From NCBI GenBank assembly GCA_028280195.1, contig JANQMH010000079.1:74452-138451 (forward strand): a stretch of 64,000 nucleotides of DNA, read 5' to 3'. This stretch comes from Exilibacterium sp. (GTDB taxonomy: Bacteria > Pseudomonadota > Gammaproteobacteria > Pseudomonadales > Cellvibrionaceae). A program made the translations under genes and the position numbers. Every line of letters begins with the position of its first letter. Positions within the stretch are counted from its first letter, which is position 1. Positions 6,979 to 14,585 of this stretch are shown here, in pieces. Under the pieces are notes generated by a model. The model had not been told where the DNA came from and searched no databases. It was given only the letters and a program-made list of their open reading frames with translations.

Positions 6979-8247
6979 TCAACGCGCGTAGTGGAGGGTC
7001 TGGCCCAGGCGGTCGGGCGTCACCAGCACGATGCCGGCGTCGGTCACCCGAAAGCGCCTGGCATCGGCCTCGAGGTCGGCACCGATGACGGTGCCCGGCG
7101 CCAGCACCGAGCCCTTATCGACCACGGCGCGCTGTATGGCGCAGTTCTGGCCAATGGTCACGTCCGGTAGAATCACCGAATTGTCTATCGATGAATGCGC
7201 TTCCACCCGCACATTGCTGAACAGCAGCGAGTGATTGACGCGCGCGCCGGAAATGATGCAACCGCCGGCCACCATGGAGTCCACTGCCACACCGCGGCGG
7301 TCGTTGTCGTTAAAGATGAACTTTGCCGGTGGCAGCTGCTCCTGATAAGTCCATATCGGCCAGTCCTGGTCGTAGAGATTCAATTCCGGGGTAACACCGA
7401 TCAGCTCCATATTGGCACGCCAGTAGGAATCCACTGTGCCCACGTCGCGCCAGTAACCCTGCTTGTTGCCACCGGCATCGGCGAAGGGGTAGGCATACAC
7501 GCCGCTGTTGCCAATGACCGAGGGAATGATATCGCGGCCGAAATCGTGGCTGGAGTTGCGGCTATCGGCATCCCGTATCAGCTGTTCGATCAGAAATTCC
7601 TTGCTGAAGACATAGATGCCCATCGAGGCCAGCGCCTGCGACGGTTTGCCGGGCACCGCTTGGGGCTGGGCGGGCTTTTCGGCAAAGCTGAGTATGCGCT
7701 TGTCTGCCGCCACCGACATCACGCCGAAAGCTCGCGCCTCCTCCACAGGCACTTCCAGGCAACCGATGGTGAGGTCGGCATTGTGTTCGACGTGAAAGGC
7801 CAGCATCGGCCCGTAGTCCATTTTGTAAATATGGTCTCCCGCCAGTACCAGCACCAGGTCGGGATTGTGGTTGCGCAATATATCCAGGTTCTGGTACACC
7901 GCATTGGCGGTGCCCAGGTACCAGGAGTTTTCAATGCGCTGTTGTGCCGGCAGCAGTTCCACGAATTCGGAAAACTCACCGCGCAAAAATCCCCAGCCCT
8001 TTTGAATATGGCGGATCAGGGAGTGGGCCTTGTACTGGGTCAGCACCGCGATCTGGCGAATGCCGGAGTTGATACAGTTGGAGAGCGGAAAGTCGATAAT
8101 GCGGTATTTGCCACCAAACGGCACTGCCGGCTTGGCTCGCCACAGGGTCAGTTCCTGCAGGCGCGAGCCGCGGCCGCCGGCCAGTACCACCGCCAGCGTG
8201 CTCTTGGTGAGCTTACTGACAAAACGTGGCGGATAAGACGTCGTCAT
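6979..8247 (-). CDS. glgC: Glucose-1-phosphate adenylyltransferase
   Basis: 422 residues, the normal GlgC length. The nucleotidyltransferase domain opens with V-L-A-G-G-R-G-S-R-L and P-A-V-P-F-G-G-K-Y-R-I-I-D-F-P-L-S-N, continues with W-Y-L-G-T-A-N-A-V (usual form W-Y-x-G-T-A-D-A) and L-A-G-D-H-I-Y-K-M-D-Y, and has the E-K-P sugar-phosphate segment. The C-terminal third is a left-handed beta-helix with G-x-x-I repeats. The enzyme makes ADP-glucose, the committed step of bacterial glycogen synthesis. It lies 26 bp after the pilZ gene and 33 bp before glgP on the same strand, consistent with one operon. Confidence 0.95.
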   Translation of the reverse strand: MTTSYPPRFVSKLTKSTLAVVLAGGRGSRLQELTLWRAKPAVPFGGKYRIIDFPLSNCINSGIRQIAVLTQYKAHSLIRHIQKGWGFLRGEFSEFVELLPAQQRIENSWYLGTANAVYQNLDILRNHNPDLVLVLAGDHIYKMDYGPMLAFHVEHNADLTIGCLEVPVEEARAFGVMSVAADKRILSFAEKPAQPQAVPGKPSQALASMGIYVFSKEFLIEQLIRDADSRNSSHDFGRDIIPSVIGNSGVYAYPFADAGGNKQGYWRDVGTVDSYWRANMELIGVTPELNLYDQDWPIWTYQEQLPPAKFIFNDNDRRGVAVDSMVAGGCIISGARVNHSLLFSNVRVEAHSSIDNSVILPDVTIGQNCAIQRAVVDKGSVLAPGTVIGADLEADARRFRVTDAGIVLVTPDRLGQTLHYAR

Positions 8248-8273
8248 GGTTTGTCAAACGCTTTAACAGGTTG

Positions 8274-8669
8274 TCAGGCGGCTGCTTTGGTCAGGTTATC
8301 CAGTACCCGATGAAAGGACTCGCTCCAGTCGGCCCACATCAACCCGGCACCGCGGCCGGAAACGTGCACCGTCAGCGCCTTGACCGGCATCACTGTCACA
8401 TTGGCCCGCGGATTCGACAGCTGTGTGGTTTTCAGCTTGGCGAGAACGAAGTCGCCGACTCTGAGCTGGTGGCAGTTCTCGATAAACAGGCCGCCGCTAC
8501 TGAGATTGCCGGTTCGGTAACAGCCGCACTTCCTGCCACTGCGCCACAATTCCACTTCCAGATTCAGGGGTAATCTCAAACCGTTGCGGTGTTCCACAAA
8601 GTGTCTCCCAAATAAAGAGTGTGATAGCTGTTGTGAAGGTTCAATAATATGGGGATGGGGCGCGGCCAT
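8274..8669 (-). CDS. PilZ-domain protein (likely c-di-GMP binding)
   Basis: 131 residues from ATG 8667-8669 (an in-frame GTG at 8684 is possible; the ATG is preferred because AGGTGA lies about 11 bp upstream). Both PilZ signature elements are intact: R-N-G-L-R (RxxxR, about residue 28) and N-L-S-S-G-G (D/NxSxxG, about residue 56). The rest fits the single beta-barrel with V-G-D-F-V-L-A-K-L. Single-domain PilZ proteins bind cyclic di-GMP and regulate a partner. It sits directly before glgC and glgP, which suggests c-di-GMP input into glycogen metabolism or simple co-transcription. No partner is proven. Confidence 0.82.
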   Translation of the reverse strand: MAAPHPHIIEPSQQLSHSLFGRHFVEHRNGLRLPLNLEVELWRSGRKCGCYRTGNLSSGGLFIENCHQLRVGDFVLAKLKTTQLSNPRANVTVMPVKALTVHVSGRGAGLMWADWSESFHRVLDNLTKAAA

Positions 8670-8684
8670 ATTGATCTGCGTCAC

Positions 8685-8920
8685 CTGGCGGGGGAGCGGG
8701 CAAAAAAAATCCTGACTGTGTACCTAAGGTATGACTCAGGGCTGGATGGCACCGGCTTGAGCAGTAGGGGTGCCAATCGATCCGGCCCTAAACCGGCCTG
8801 TACAGGTTGCGGGTTCGAGACACGACGTCAATACCCGCAAGCGGGCCCGGCCCGAAATCATAGATTTCGGTCGTTCCGCGGGGCGAAGCGCCGCTTCTAG
8901 GGCCTGTTGACACTAATCAG
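8685..8920. repeat. Palindrome-rich intergenic stretch between ftsH-like gene and pilZ
   Basis: 236 bp without a gene. It holds several small dyads: CCCGC-AA-GCGGG (about 8834-8845), CCGAAATC-ATA-GATTTCGG (8852-8870) and G/C-rich direct and inverted GGCC blocks near 8780-8800. It ends in TAGGGCCTGTTGACACT (8898-8914), which is one arm of the 39-bp palindrome found at 40026. No T-run follows any stem, so intrinsic terminators are not obvious; a REP-like repeat cluster is likelier. Confidence 0.5.
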
Positions 8921-10792
8921 TCATTCAGCTCGAGGCTGGTTTTCCCGCGGCCGCAGCGGACTGACTTTGGCCCCGGCGGGCCGCCTGCCGAGGCAGGCGA
9001 TGATATCCTCTCGCTGCAGGGTTTCGTTCTGCTCGAGTTTTTTGATCAACAGTTTCAGTTTGTCCAGGTTGGCTGTCAGCATCTCCCGCGCCCGGCTCTC
9101 GGCATCCAGCAGCAGTTCACGCACCGCCTCGTCCACCATCTGCGACGAGGCTTCACTGTGCAGGCGCGGCTGGGAGATTTCCTTGCCGAGAAAGGGGTGC
9201 TGGCTGGACTCGCGCAAATCCATCGGGCCGACCCGCTCGGACATGCCCCAGCGGGCGATCATCGAACGGGCCAGCGCGGTGGCCTGGTGGATATCGTCGT
9301 CGGCGCCGGAGCTGACACTGCCGAGCAGCATTTTTTCGGCGCTGCGGCCGGCCAGCAGAATCGCCAGCTTGTCGCGCAGATACTCTTCGGCAAAGTTGTG
9401 ACGGTCCTCACTCGGCAACTGCTGAGTCACGCCCAGCGAGCGCCCGCGCGGGATAATGGAAACTTTGTAGATCGGATCGGCGTGGGGAATGAAGTAGGCT
9501 ACCAGCGTATGCCCCGCTTCGTGGGTAGCCAGGCGCCGGTGCTCGTCGGCGAGTATGATCAGCTGGCGTTCGGTACCGAGAATCACTTTGTCGCGCATAC
9601 GCTCGAAATCGTCCCGGATGATTTTATCCCGCTTCTGCCGGGCCGCAGACATCGCCGCTTCATTGACCAGGTTTTTTAAATCGGCGCCGGAAAAACCCGG
9701 CGTTTCAGCGGCGATATGCTGCAGGTCGACATCCGCCGCCAGCGGCTTGTTGCGCACGTGAATGGCGAGAATGGCAGCGCGGGCGTCCCGGTCGGGCAGG
9801 TCCAGCGTCACATGGCGGTCGAAGCGGCCCGGGCGCAACAACGCCGGATCGAGCACGTCGGGACGGTTGGTGGCGGCCAGTACGATCACCTGTTCGAGCC
9901 CGGAGAAACCGTCCATTTCCGCCAGGATCTGGTTCAGTGTCTGTTCGCGCTCATCGTGGCCGCCGCCAACCCCGGCCCCGCGCACCCGCCCCACCGCATC
10001 CAGTTCGTCGATAAAGACGATACTCGGGGCTTTTTCCTTGGCCTGCCTGAATAATTTGCGCACCCGCGAGGCGCCGACACCGACAAACATCTCGATAAAC
10101 TCGGAGGCGGAGATGGCGCAAAAAGGTACCCTGGCCTCTCCCGCCAGTGCCCGGGCCAGCAGCGTCTTGCCGGTGCCGGGCGCGCCCATCAGCAGTACCC
10201 CGTGCGGCACCTCGGCACCCAGGCGCCGGTAGCGCTGCGGGTCGCGCAGGTAGTCGAGCAGTTCGGCCACTTCCTGCTTGGCGTTGTCCTGCCCGGCCAC
10301 GTCGTCAAAGGTGGTGTCGGGGGTTTTGATTTCCTGCTCGGTATTGGAGTTGAGAAAACCCGACAGATCGCGGCCGCCGCCGATGCCACCACCGGTACTT
10401 TTGCCGAGCCGGCGCCAGACAAAGTAATAGATGCCAAACAGTATCACCCAGGGCAGTAGCGCGCTGAGCACCACCACCAGGTTGTTGTCACCGGCATCGG
10501 GCTCCACAAACACCTGCAGCTGCTCACTGTCGATAAACTGCAGGAAGTCACCGCCGACAAATGCCGGCAGCGCCGTGCTGAAATGCGTTACCGCCGGCCC
10601 GTCCCGGGTGAAAGCCTGTGCCTCGACCAGCGTGCCCCTGACGCTGTTGCCGCGCAGGGTGATCTCCCTGACCGCATCCTGCGCCAGCAACTGCCTGAAT
10701 TCGCTGAAGGAGATTTTCTGTACCGGCCTGACCGGGTCCAAGCGCAGTACATAGGTGCCATAGGCCAGCATAAAAACCAGCGGCAGGGTCAT
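8921..10792 (-). CDS. ftsH: FtsH-family membrane AAA+ zinc metalloprotease (paralogue)
   Basis: 623 residues from ATG 10790-10792, near the usual 610-650. N-terminal membrane helix (P-L-V-F-M-L-A-Y-G), a periplasmic domain of ~80 residues with K-I-S-F-S-E-F, second helix around 108-127, then the AAA+ module: Walker A G-A-P-G-T-G-K-T (~200), F-I-D-E-L-D Walker B, R-P-G-R-F-D arginine-finger region, and the protease site H-E-A-G-H near residue 426. The C-terminal peptidase domain is complete. It degrades membrane and regulatory proteins at the inner membrane. The usual rlmE/folP neighbours of the housekeeping ftsH are absent, so this may be a second copy. The frame stays open for 12 codons upstream to an ATC at 10826-10828 preceded by AAAGGT, so the true start may be longer. 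Confidence 0.85.
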   Translation of the reverse strand: MTLPLVFMLAYGTYVLRLDPVRPVQKISFSEFRQLLAQDAVREITLRGNSVRGTLVEAQAFTRDGPAVTHFSTALPAFVGGDFLQFIDSEQLQVFVEPDAGDNNLVVVLSALLPWVILFGIYYFVWRRLGKSTGGGIGGGRDLSGFLNSNTEQEIKTPDTTFDDVAGQDNAKQEVAELLDYLRDPQRYRRLGAEVPHGVLLMGAPGTGKTLLARALAGEARVPFCAISASEFIEMFVGVGASRVRKLFRQAKEKAPSIVFIDELDAVGRVRGAGVGGGHDEREQTLNQILAEMDGFSGLEQVIVLAATNRPDVLDPALLRPGRFDRHVTLDLPDRDARAAILAIHVRNKPLAADVDLQHIAAETPGFSGADLKNLVNEAAMSAARQKRDKIIRDDFERMRDKVILGTERQLIILADEHRRLATHEAGHTLVAYFIPHADPIYKVSIIPRGRSLGVTQQLPSEDRHNFAEEYLRDKLAILLAGRSAEKMLLGSVSSGADDDIHQATALARSMIARWGMSERVGPMDLRESSQHPFLGKEISQPRLHSEASSQMVDEAVRELLLDAESRAREMLTANLDKLKLLIKKLEQNETLQREDIIACLGRRPAGAKVSPLRPRENQPRAE

Positions 10793-10930
10793 ATAGAACC
10801 AGTTTACCTTGCTTTCCTTATCGGCGATGGCGGTTTACCTTTGGCGGCTGGCTGGCGAAAAGGCGGTCTGTCTAAGGAGAAGTGTATCCGGCCGCTTCAT
10901 ACCGGCACATTGACCGGCATCAGCTTTTGC

Positions 10931-10963
10931 TGTCCGCGGACACTGCCAGGCGCTGTCCGGACA
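10931..10963. promoter_or_regulatory. Candidate enhancer (UAS) palindromes for the sigma-54 regulator
   Basis: Two perfect palindromes built from the same half-sites: TGTCCGCGGACA (10931-10942) and TGTCCGGACA (10954-10963), with a further GGACAG half-site just downstream. They lie about 95-125 bp upstream of the predicted start site of the sigma-54 promoter. This is the normal distance for enhancer-binding regulators, and the operon encodes exactly such a regulator. Binding is inferred. Confidence 0.55.
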
Positions 10964-11030
10964 CCGCGGCGGACAGCTTCCCATGCCGATAAAAACCAAA
11001 AATTCAATGTCTGTCAATGAGTTACCAGTC

Positions 11031-11046
11031 TGGCACGACATTTGGT
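11031..11046 (+). promoter_or_regulatory. Near-consensus sigma-54 (-24/-12) promoter
   Basis: TGGCACGACATTTGGT matches the sigma-54 consensus TGGCACG-N4-TTGCW at every conserved base except the C of the -12 GC doublet, which is G here. The GG and GC(G) doublets are 12 positions apart, the required spacing. It lies 92 bp upstream of the ATG of the adaptor gene, the first gene of an operon that encodes its own sigma-54-dependent regulator. Confidence 0.6.
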
Positions 11047-11137
11047 TAGAAACTGTTTAGCAGCTGTTGTCAGCGCACGCCGCCCCAGTGCGCAACAGCA
11101 GCCGGACACTCGATTCAACTCACTGAGACAGCATCTT

Positions 11138-12388
11138 ATGATTCGCGACACCTCGGCACAGGATACGGCCAGAACACCGGCGCCGTCCAGGCGCCCGCTG
11201 AAATGGGCCGCGGCTGCCGGCCTGGCTGCCGTGCTGGCCGCCGCTCTGGCGTGGCTGTGGACAAGTGCCGGCGTGTCGGTGGCGCGCGAGGACATCCGCA
11301 CCGCGGTGGTGGTCAGGGACACACTGGTGCGCGACATCAACGCCACCGGCAGAGTGGTCGCCACCAATGCGCCGACCCTCTACAGCTCGGCGGCGGGGAC
11401 GGTAAAGTTTCTCAAACGACCGGGCGAGGCGGTTGCGCAGGGCGAGATCCTGGCCACCGTCCACAGCCCCGAGTTGGCCAATCGGCTGCAACAGGAGGAG
11501 GCCGACCTGCAAAGCGCCAACATTGAGCTGGAGCGCATGCGGCTGCAGGGCCGGGAGCAAAAACTTGGGTTGAAAAAAAATCTGGATATGGCCAATGTTG
11601 CGCTCACTGCCGCCAGGCGCGAGTTCAAACGCGCGCAGTCATCCTATCAGCTCGGTGTGATATCGACCTTCGATTACGCCAAGGCCAGGGACGATCTCGC
11701 CACGGCAAAACTGGAGCAGGCAAACGCCGTGCAGGCCGAAACCATCAACGCCGACATGATCGAATTCGAGTACCAGACCCGGGAGGTATCGGTGCAGCGC
11801 CAACTGCTGGTGGTGGAGGACTTCCGCCGGCGCCTGCAGCAGCTGACCCTGCGCGCGCCGGTGGACGGCATGATGGGCAACTGGCTGGTGGATCAGGACA
11901 GCAATGTTGCCGCCAGTGATGCGCTGCTGATCGTGGTGGATCTCTCGGCCTATGAGGGTGAACTGGATATCAGTGAATCCTACGCCGATGAACTCGCCCC
12001 CGGCATGCAGGTGGAAGTGCGCCTCGGCGCGATAACGATAGCTGCGGAGCTGCGCTCGGTATCGCCCGAGGTTATCGGCGGTTCGGTCAAGGCCAGGGTG
12101 CAGTTCGAGGACGGCGGCGAGTTGAATATCCGCCAGAACCAGCGCATCGCCGCGCGCATCTTCCTCGAGCACAGAAGCGATGTCGTGCAGGTGAGCAGGG
12201 GGCCGTTTCTGCGCGCCGGCAGCTTTGCCTATGTGGTCAGAAACGGTATCGCCGAACGCCGGCCCATCACTCTGGGTTCGCGCTCGGTGGACAAAGTGGA
12301 AATCCTCTCGGGACTGTCGGCCGGCGAGGTGATCGTCACCTCGGCGGTGGACAAATTCAAAGATCACCAGTTCATTCAAATCAATTGA
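11138..12388 (+). CDS. Periplasmic adaptor (membrane-fusion) subunit of ABC efflux system
   Basis: 416 residues from ATG 11138. A basic N-terminus is followed by one membrane helix (about residues 23-43). The mature part has the HlyD/MacA layout: a lipoyl-like half (A-G-T-V-K-F-L-K-R-P-G-E-A-V-A-Q-G), a long coiled-coil hairpin (~95-190) rich in Glu/Gln/Leu, the second lipoyl half (L-R-A-P-V-D-G-M-M), then beta-barrel and membrane-proximal domains with I-L-S-G-L-S-A-G-E-V-I-V. Such proteins bridge an inner-membrane transporter to a TolC-type outer-membrane channel. It is the first gene of a six-gene unit (adaptor, ATPase, two permeases, response regulator, kinase) and should be driven by the sigma-54 promoter upstream. 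Substrate unknown. Confidence 0.88.
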   Translation: MIRDTSAQDTARTPAPSRRPLKWAAAAGLAAVLAAALAWLWTSAGVSVAREDIRTAVVVRDTLVRDINATGRVVATNAPTLYSSAAGTVKFLKRPGEAVAQGEILATVHSPELANRLQQEEADLQSANIELERMRLQGREQKLGLKKNLDMANVALTAARREFKRAQSSYQLGVISTFDYAKARDDLATAKLEQANAVQAETINADMIEFEYQTREVSVQRQLLVVEDFRRRLQQLTLRAPVDGMMGNWLVDQDSNVAASDALLIVVDLSAYEGELDISESYADELAPGMQVEVRLGAITIAAELRSVSPEVIGGSVKARVQFEDGGELNIRQNQRIAARIFLEHRSDVVQVSRGPFLRAGSFAYVVRNGIAERRPITLGSRSVDKVEILSGLSAGEVIVTSAVDKFKDHQFIQIN

Positions 12389-12395
12389 ACTGCTG

Positions 12396-12482
12396 AACCG
12401 TGAAATCCCGTTAAACGAAGAAACACGATTAAACGATGAAACACCATTAAACGATGAAATCCGATAAAACCATGAAACCGAG
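12396..12482. repeat. 18-bp tandem repeat between adaptor and ATPase genes
   Basis: Four contiguous 18-bp units start at 12411, 12429, 12447 and 12465 (unit TTAAACGATGAAACACCA with few changes), preceded by a partial unit. Units two and three differ at two positions. The array fills the gap between two operon genes and ends about 15 bp before the ATPase start. It holds several ATG-AAA triplets, one of which opens a four-codon frame, but none is in frame with the ATPase. Confidence 0.8.
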
Positions 12483-12497
12483 GCGAGGGGCTCAGCC

Positions 12498-13181
12498 ATG
12501 CTGAAAATGCAAGCAGTCAACAAGGTGTTTGTCACCGACCTGATAGAAACTCACGCGCTGCGGGATTTCAGTCTGCAGGTGGAGGAAGGCGAGTTTATCG
12601 CCGTAACCGGCCCCTCGGGTTCGGGCAAAACCACATTTCTGAATATCGCCGGTCTGCTGGAACCGTTTTCCTCCGGCAGCTATCTGCTCGACGGCGAGGA
12701 CGTCAGCCTGATGTCGGACAACGCCCGCTCGCGACTCAGAAATCAGAAAATCGGTTTTATTTTCCAGAGCTTCAACCTGATTCCCGATCTCGACCTGTTC
12801 GACAATGTGGACGTGCCGCTGCGCTACCGCGGCTTTGCCGCCGGGGAGCGTCGCCGCCGTATTGTGCGGGCGCTGGAAAGAGTCGGCCTGGCAGCCCGGG
12901 CGGCACATCTGCCGGCACAGCTGTCCGGTGGCCAGCAGCAGCGGGTAGCCATCGCCCGGGCGCTGGCCGGCGAACCGAGGTTTCTGCTGGCCGACGAACC
13001 CACCGGCAATCTCGACTCGCTGATGGCCCGGCAGGTGATGGAACTGCTGGAGGAAATCAACCGCGACGGTACCACTGTCATCATGGTGACTCACGACCCG
13101 GAACTGGCGCTCAGGTCGCAGCGCAATATTCAGATTATCGACGGCCAGGTCAACGATTTCAGCAGCAACGCCGCCGCCTGA
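12498..13181 (+). CDS. ABC transporter ATP-binding subunit (MacB/LolD type)
   Basis: 227 residues, a single ATPase domain with all motifs: Walker [10 protein letters not shown] (~36-44), Q-loop F-Q-S-F-N-L-I-P, signature L-S-G-G-Q-Q-Q-R (~140), Walker [13 protein letters not shown] (~160) and switch His in V-T-H-D. The F-N-L-I-P and G-N-L-D forms are typical of the LolD/MacB/FtsE subfamily that powers mechanotransmission transporters. Purine-rich G-A-G-G-C-G-A-G-G-G-G precedes the ATG. It works with the two permeases encoded directly downstream. Confidence 0.93.
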   Translation: MLKMQAVNKVFVTDLIETHALRDFSLQVEEGEFIAVTGPSGSGKTTFLNIAGLLEPFSSGSYLLDGEDVSLMSDNARSRLRNQKIGFIFQSFNLIPDLDLFDNVDVPLRYRGFAAGERRRRIVRALERVGLAARAAHLPAQLSGGQQQRVAIARALAGEPRFLLADEPTGNLDSLMARQVMELLEEINRDGTTVIMVTHDPELALRSQRNIQIIDGQVNDFSSNAAA

Positions 13182-13225
13182 TGCGGTTGCGGGTTTAGCG
13201 GCGCAAACCAACAGAGATTTTTGCT

Positions 13226-14575
13226 ATGTTCTCCCACTATATGTTCGCCTATTACTTGAAACTCGGTATCAAGCATATTGCGGAAACACCGGTGCTGAGT
13301 CTGCTGATCGTCACCGCCATTGCCCTGGGCATCGCCGTGTCGATGACCATGCTGTCGCTGTATCACGCCATGGCCCACAACCCGGCCGGCGACAAAAGCG
13401 GCCAGCTGTTTGCGGTGCAGCTGGCGGCCTACGGCAACGATCTGGAGACCTGGGGCGAGCACGACGGCCTGCCTTTGCAGCTTACCCACCGCGACGCCAT
13501 GAACCTGCGCGACAGTGAGGTGCCGTTGCGGCAGAGCCCGATGTTCAGGCTCGGCATGACAGTGGAGAGCCGGGTAGCGGGAACACCGCCGTCGGCCGAC
13601 TTCGATGTCAGGGTCGCCGACAGGGATTTTTTCGCTATGTTTGGCCTCGACTTTCTCCACGGCGAACCATGGCGTGCGGAAACCGACAGCGACCCCGCCC
13701 GCGTCGCCGTCATCAGCCAGCGGGTAAACGCCCGGGTATTCGGCGGTGACGGTCTCGCCAACAATGTCGGCAGGACCCTGCTGATGAACGAGACGGAATT
13801 CCGCGTGGTCGGTATTGTGCGCGACTGGCATCCGCTGCCGCGCTTCTATGATCTGAATACCAGCGCTTACCCCACTACGCCGGATGCGATCTTCATACCC
13901 TATTCATTGACGCCGCTGCTGGATTCGTTTCCCAGGGGCAATATCCAGGGTTGGAACCCGGAAGAGCACCTGAATAATTTTGCCCATATGTTGCAGGCGG
14001 AAGTGGTCTGGCAGCAGTACTGGGTCGAGCTGCCCGAGGCGGACTCGGTCACCGCTTATAAAAACTATCTGGCCGCTTATGTCGATCAGCAGCGACAACT
14101 GGGCCGCTTTCAAAACCAGCAACCGCGCGGCCATATCCGCGATACACAGCAGTGGCTGAATTACAACAATGTGATTGAGCGCGACAACCGGGTGATGGTG
14201 GGCCTGAGTTTTATGTTTCTGCTGGTCTGCCTGGTCAATACGGTGGGGCTGCTGTTGGCCAGATTTCTGCGCCGCATGCATGAAGCTGGCGTGCGCCGCG
14301 CACTCGGCGCCAGCAAGGCGCAGATATTCCAGCAGTACATTACCGAGGTTGTGGTGCTCGGCGCCCTCGGCGGCCTGGCCGGTCTGGTGTTGAGCCTGGG
14401 GGGCCTGTGGAGCATCCGCCAGCTATACGAGCAGTATGCGCCCATCGCTTATCTGGACACCAGCATGGTTGCCGCGGCGGTGGCGATATCGTTGCTGTCG
14501 AGCCTGCTGGCCGGCGTTTATCCCGCCTACCGCGCCTGCGCAGCCCAGCCCTCACTGTTTCTGAAAGCCCAATAA
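13226..14575 (+). CDS. ABC transporter permease 1 (MacB/FtsX fold)
   Basis: 449 residues. One membrane helix near residues 24-44, then a periplasmic domain of about 270 residues with the D-R-D-F-F-A-M-F-G-L-D-F and V-A-V-I-S-Q-R segments of MacB periplasmic core domains, then three helices (about 322-342, 376-396, 413-433) with the FtsX signature R-R-A-L-G-A-S-K-A-Q-I-F-Q-Q-Y. It probably forms a heterodimer with the permease encoded 10 bp downstream; each has one FtsX unit and the ATPase serves both. MacB-like transporters do not move substrate through the membrane but pump periplasmic molecules through the adaptor and an outer-membrane channel. Confidence 0.88.
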   Translation: MFSHYMFAYYLKLGIKHIAETPVLSLLIVTAIALGIAVSMTMLSLYHAMAHNPAGDKSGQLFAVQLAAYGNDLETWGEHDGLPLQLTHRDAMNLRDSEVPLRQSPMFRLGMTVESRVAGTPPSADFDVRVADRDFFAMFGLDFLHGEPWRAETDSDPARVAVISQRVNARVFGGDGLANNVGRTLLMNETEFRVVGIVRDWHPLPRFYDLNTSAYPTTPDAIFIPYSLTPLLDSFPRGNIQGWNPEEHLNNFAHMLQAEVVWQQYWVELPEADSVTAYKNYLAAYVDQQRQLGRFQNQQPRGHIRDTQQWLNYNNVIERDNRVMVGLSFMFLLVCLVNTVGLLLARFLRRMHEAGVRRALGASKAQIFQQYITEVVVLGALGGLAGLVLSLGGLWSIRQLYEQYAPIAYLDTSMVAAAVAISLLSSLLAGVYPAYRACAAQPSLFLKAQ

Positions 14576-14585
14576 GGAGAGAGAC

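Larger units (their letters stand above)
10829..11137. other. Divergent intergenic region between ftsH-like gene and efflux operon
   Basis: About 310 bp between divergent genes. It contains two TGTCC/GGACA palindromes (10931-10963) and a sigma-54-type promoter (11031-11046) directed at the efflux operon, listed separately. On the ftsH side a ribosome-binding-like AAAGGT (10842-10837) precedes the possible ATC start. No coding sequence was found. Confidence 0.6.

Noticed and set aside
4321..7170. 949-codon open frame antisense to glgP
   Set aside because: It mirrors the third-position GC bias of glgP on the opposite strand; composition (many His, Gln, Ala, Gly) is that of an antisense shadow.
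8805..8850. tRNA-like T-loop word GGTTCGAG in the intergenic repeats
   Set aside because: No acceptor, D or anticodon stem can be formed around it; it lies among other small palindromes.
10837..11137. Intact insertion sequence or prophage attachment site in the divergent region
   Set aside because: No transposase or integrase frame, no target-site duplication; the palindromes are better explained as regulator sites.
12411..12482. CRISPR array
   Set aside because: Units are contiguous without spacers, only 18 bp long, and no cas genes are present; the same holds for the 13- and 17-bp arrays.
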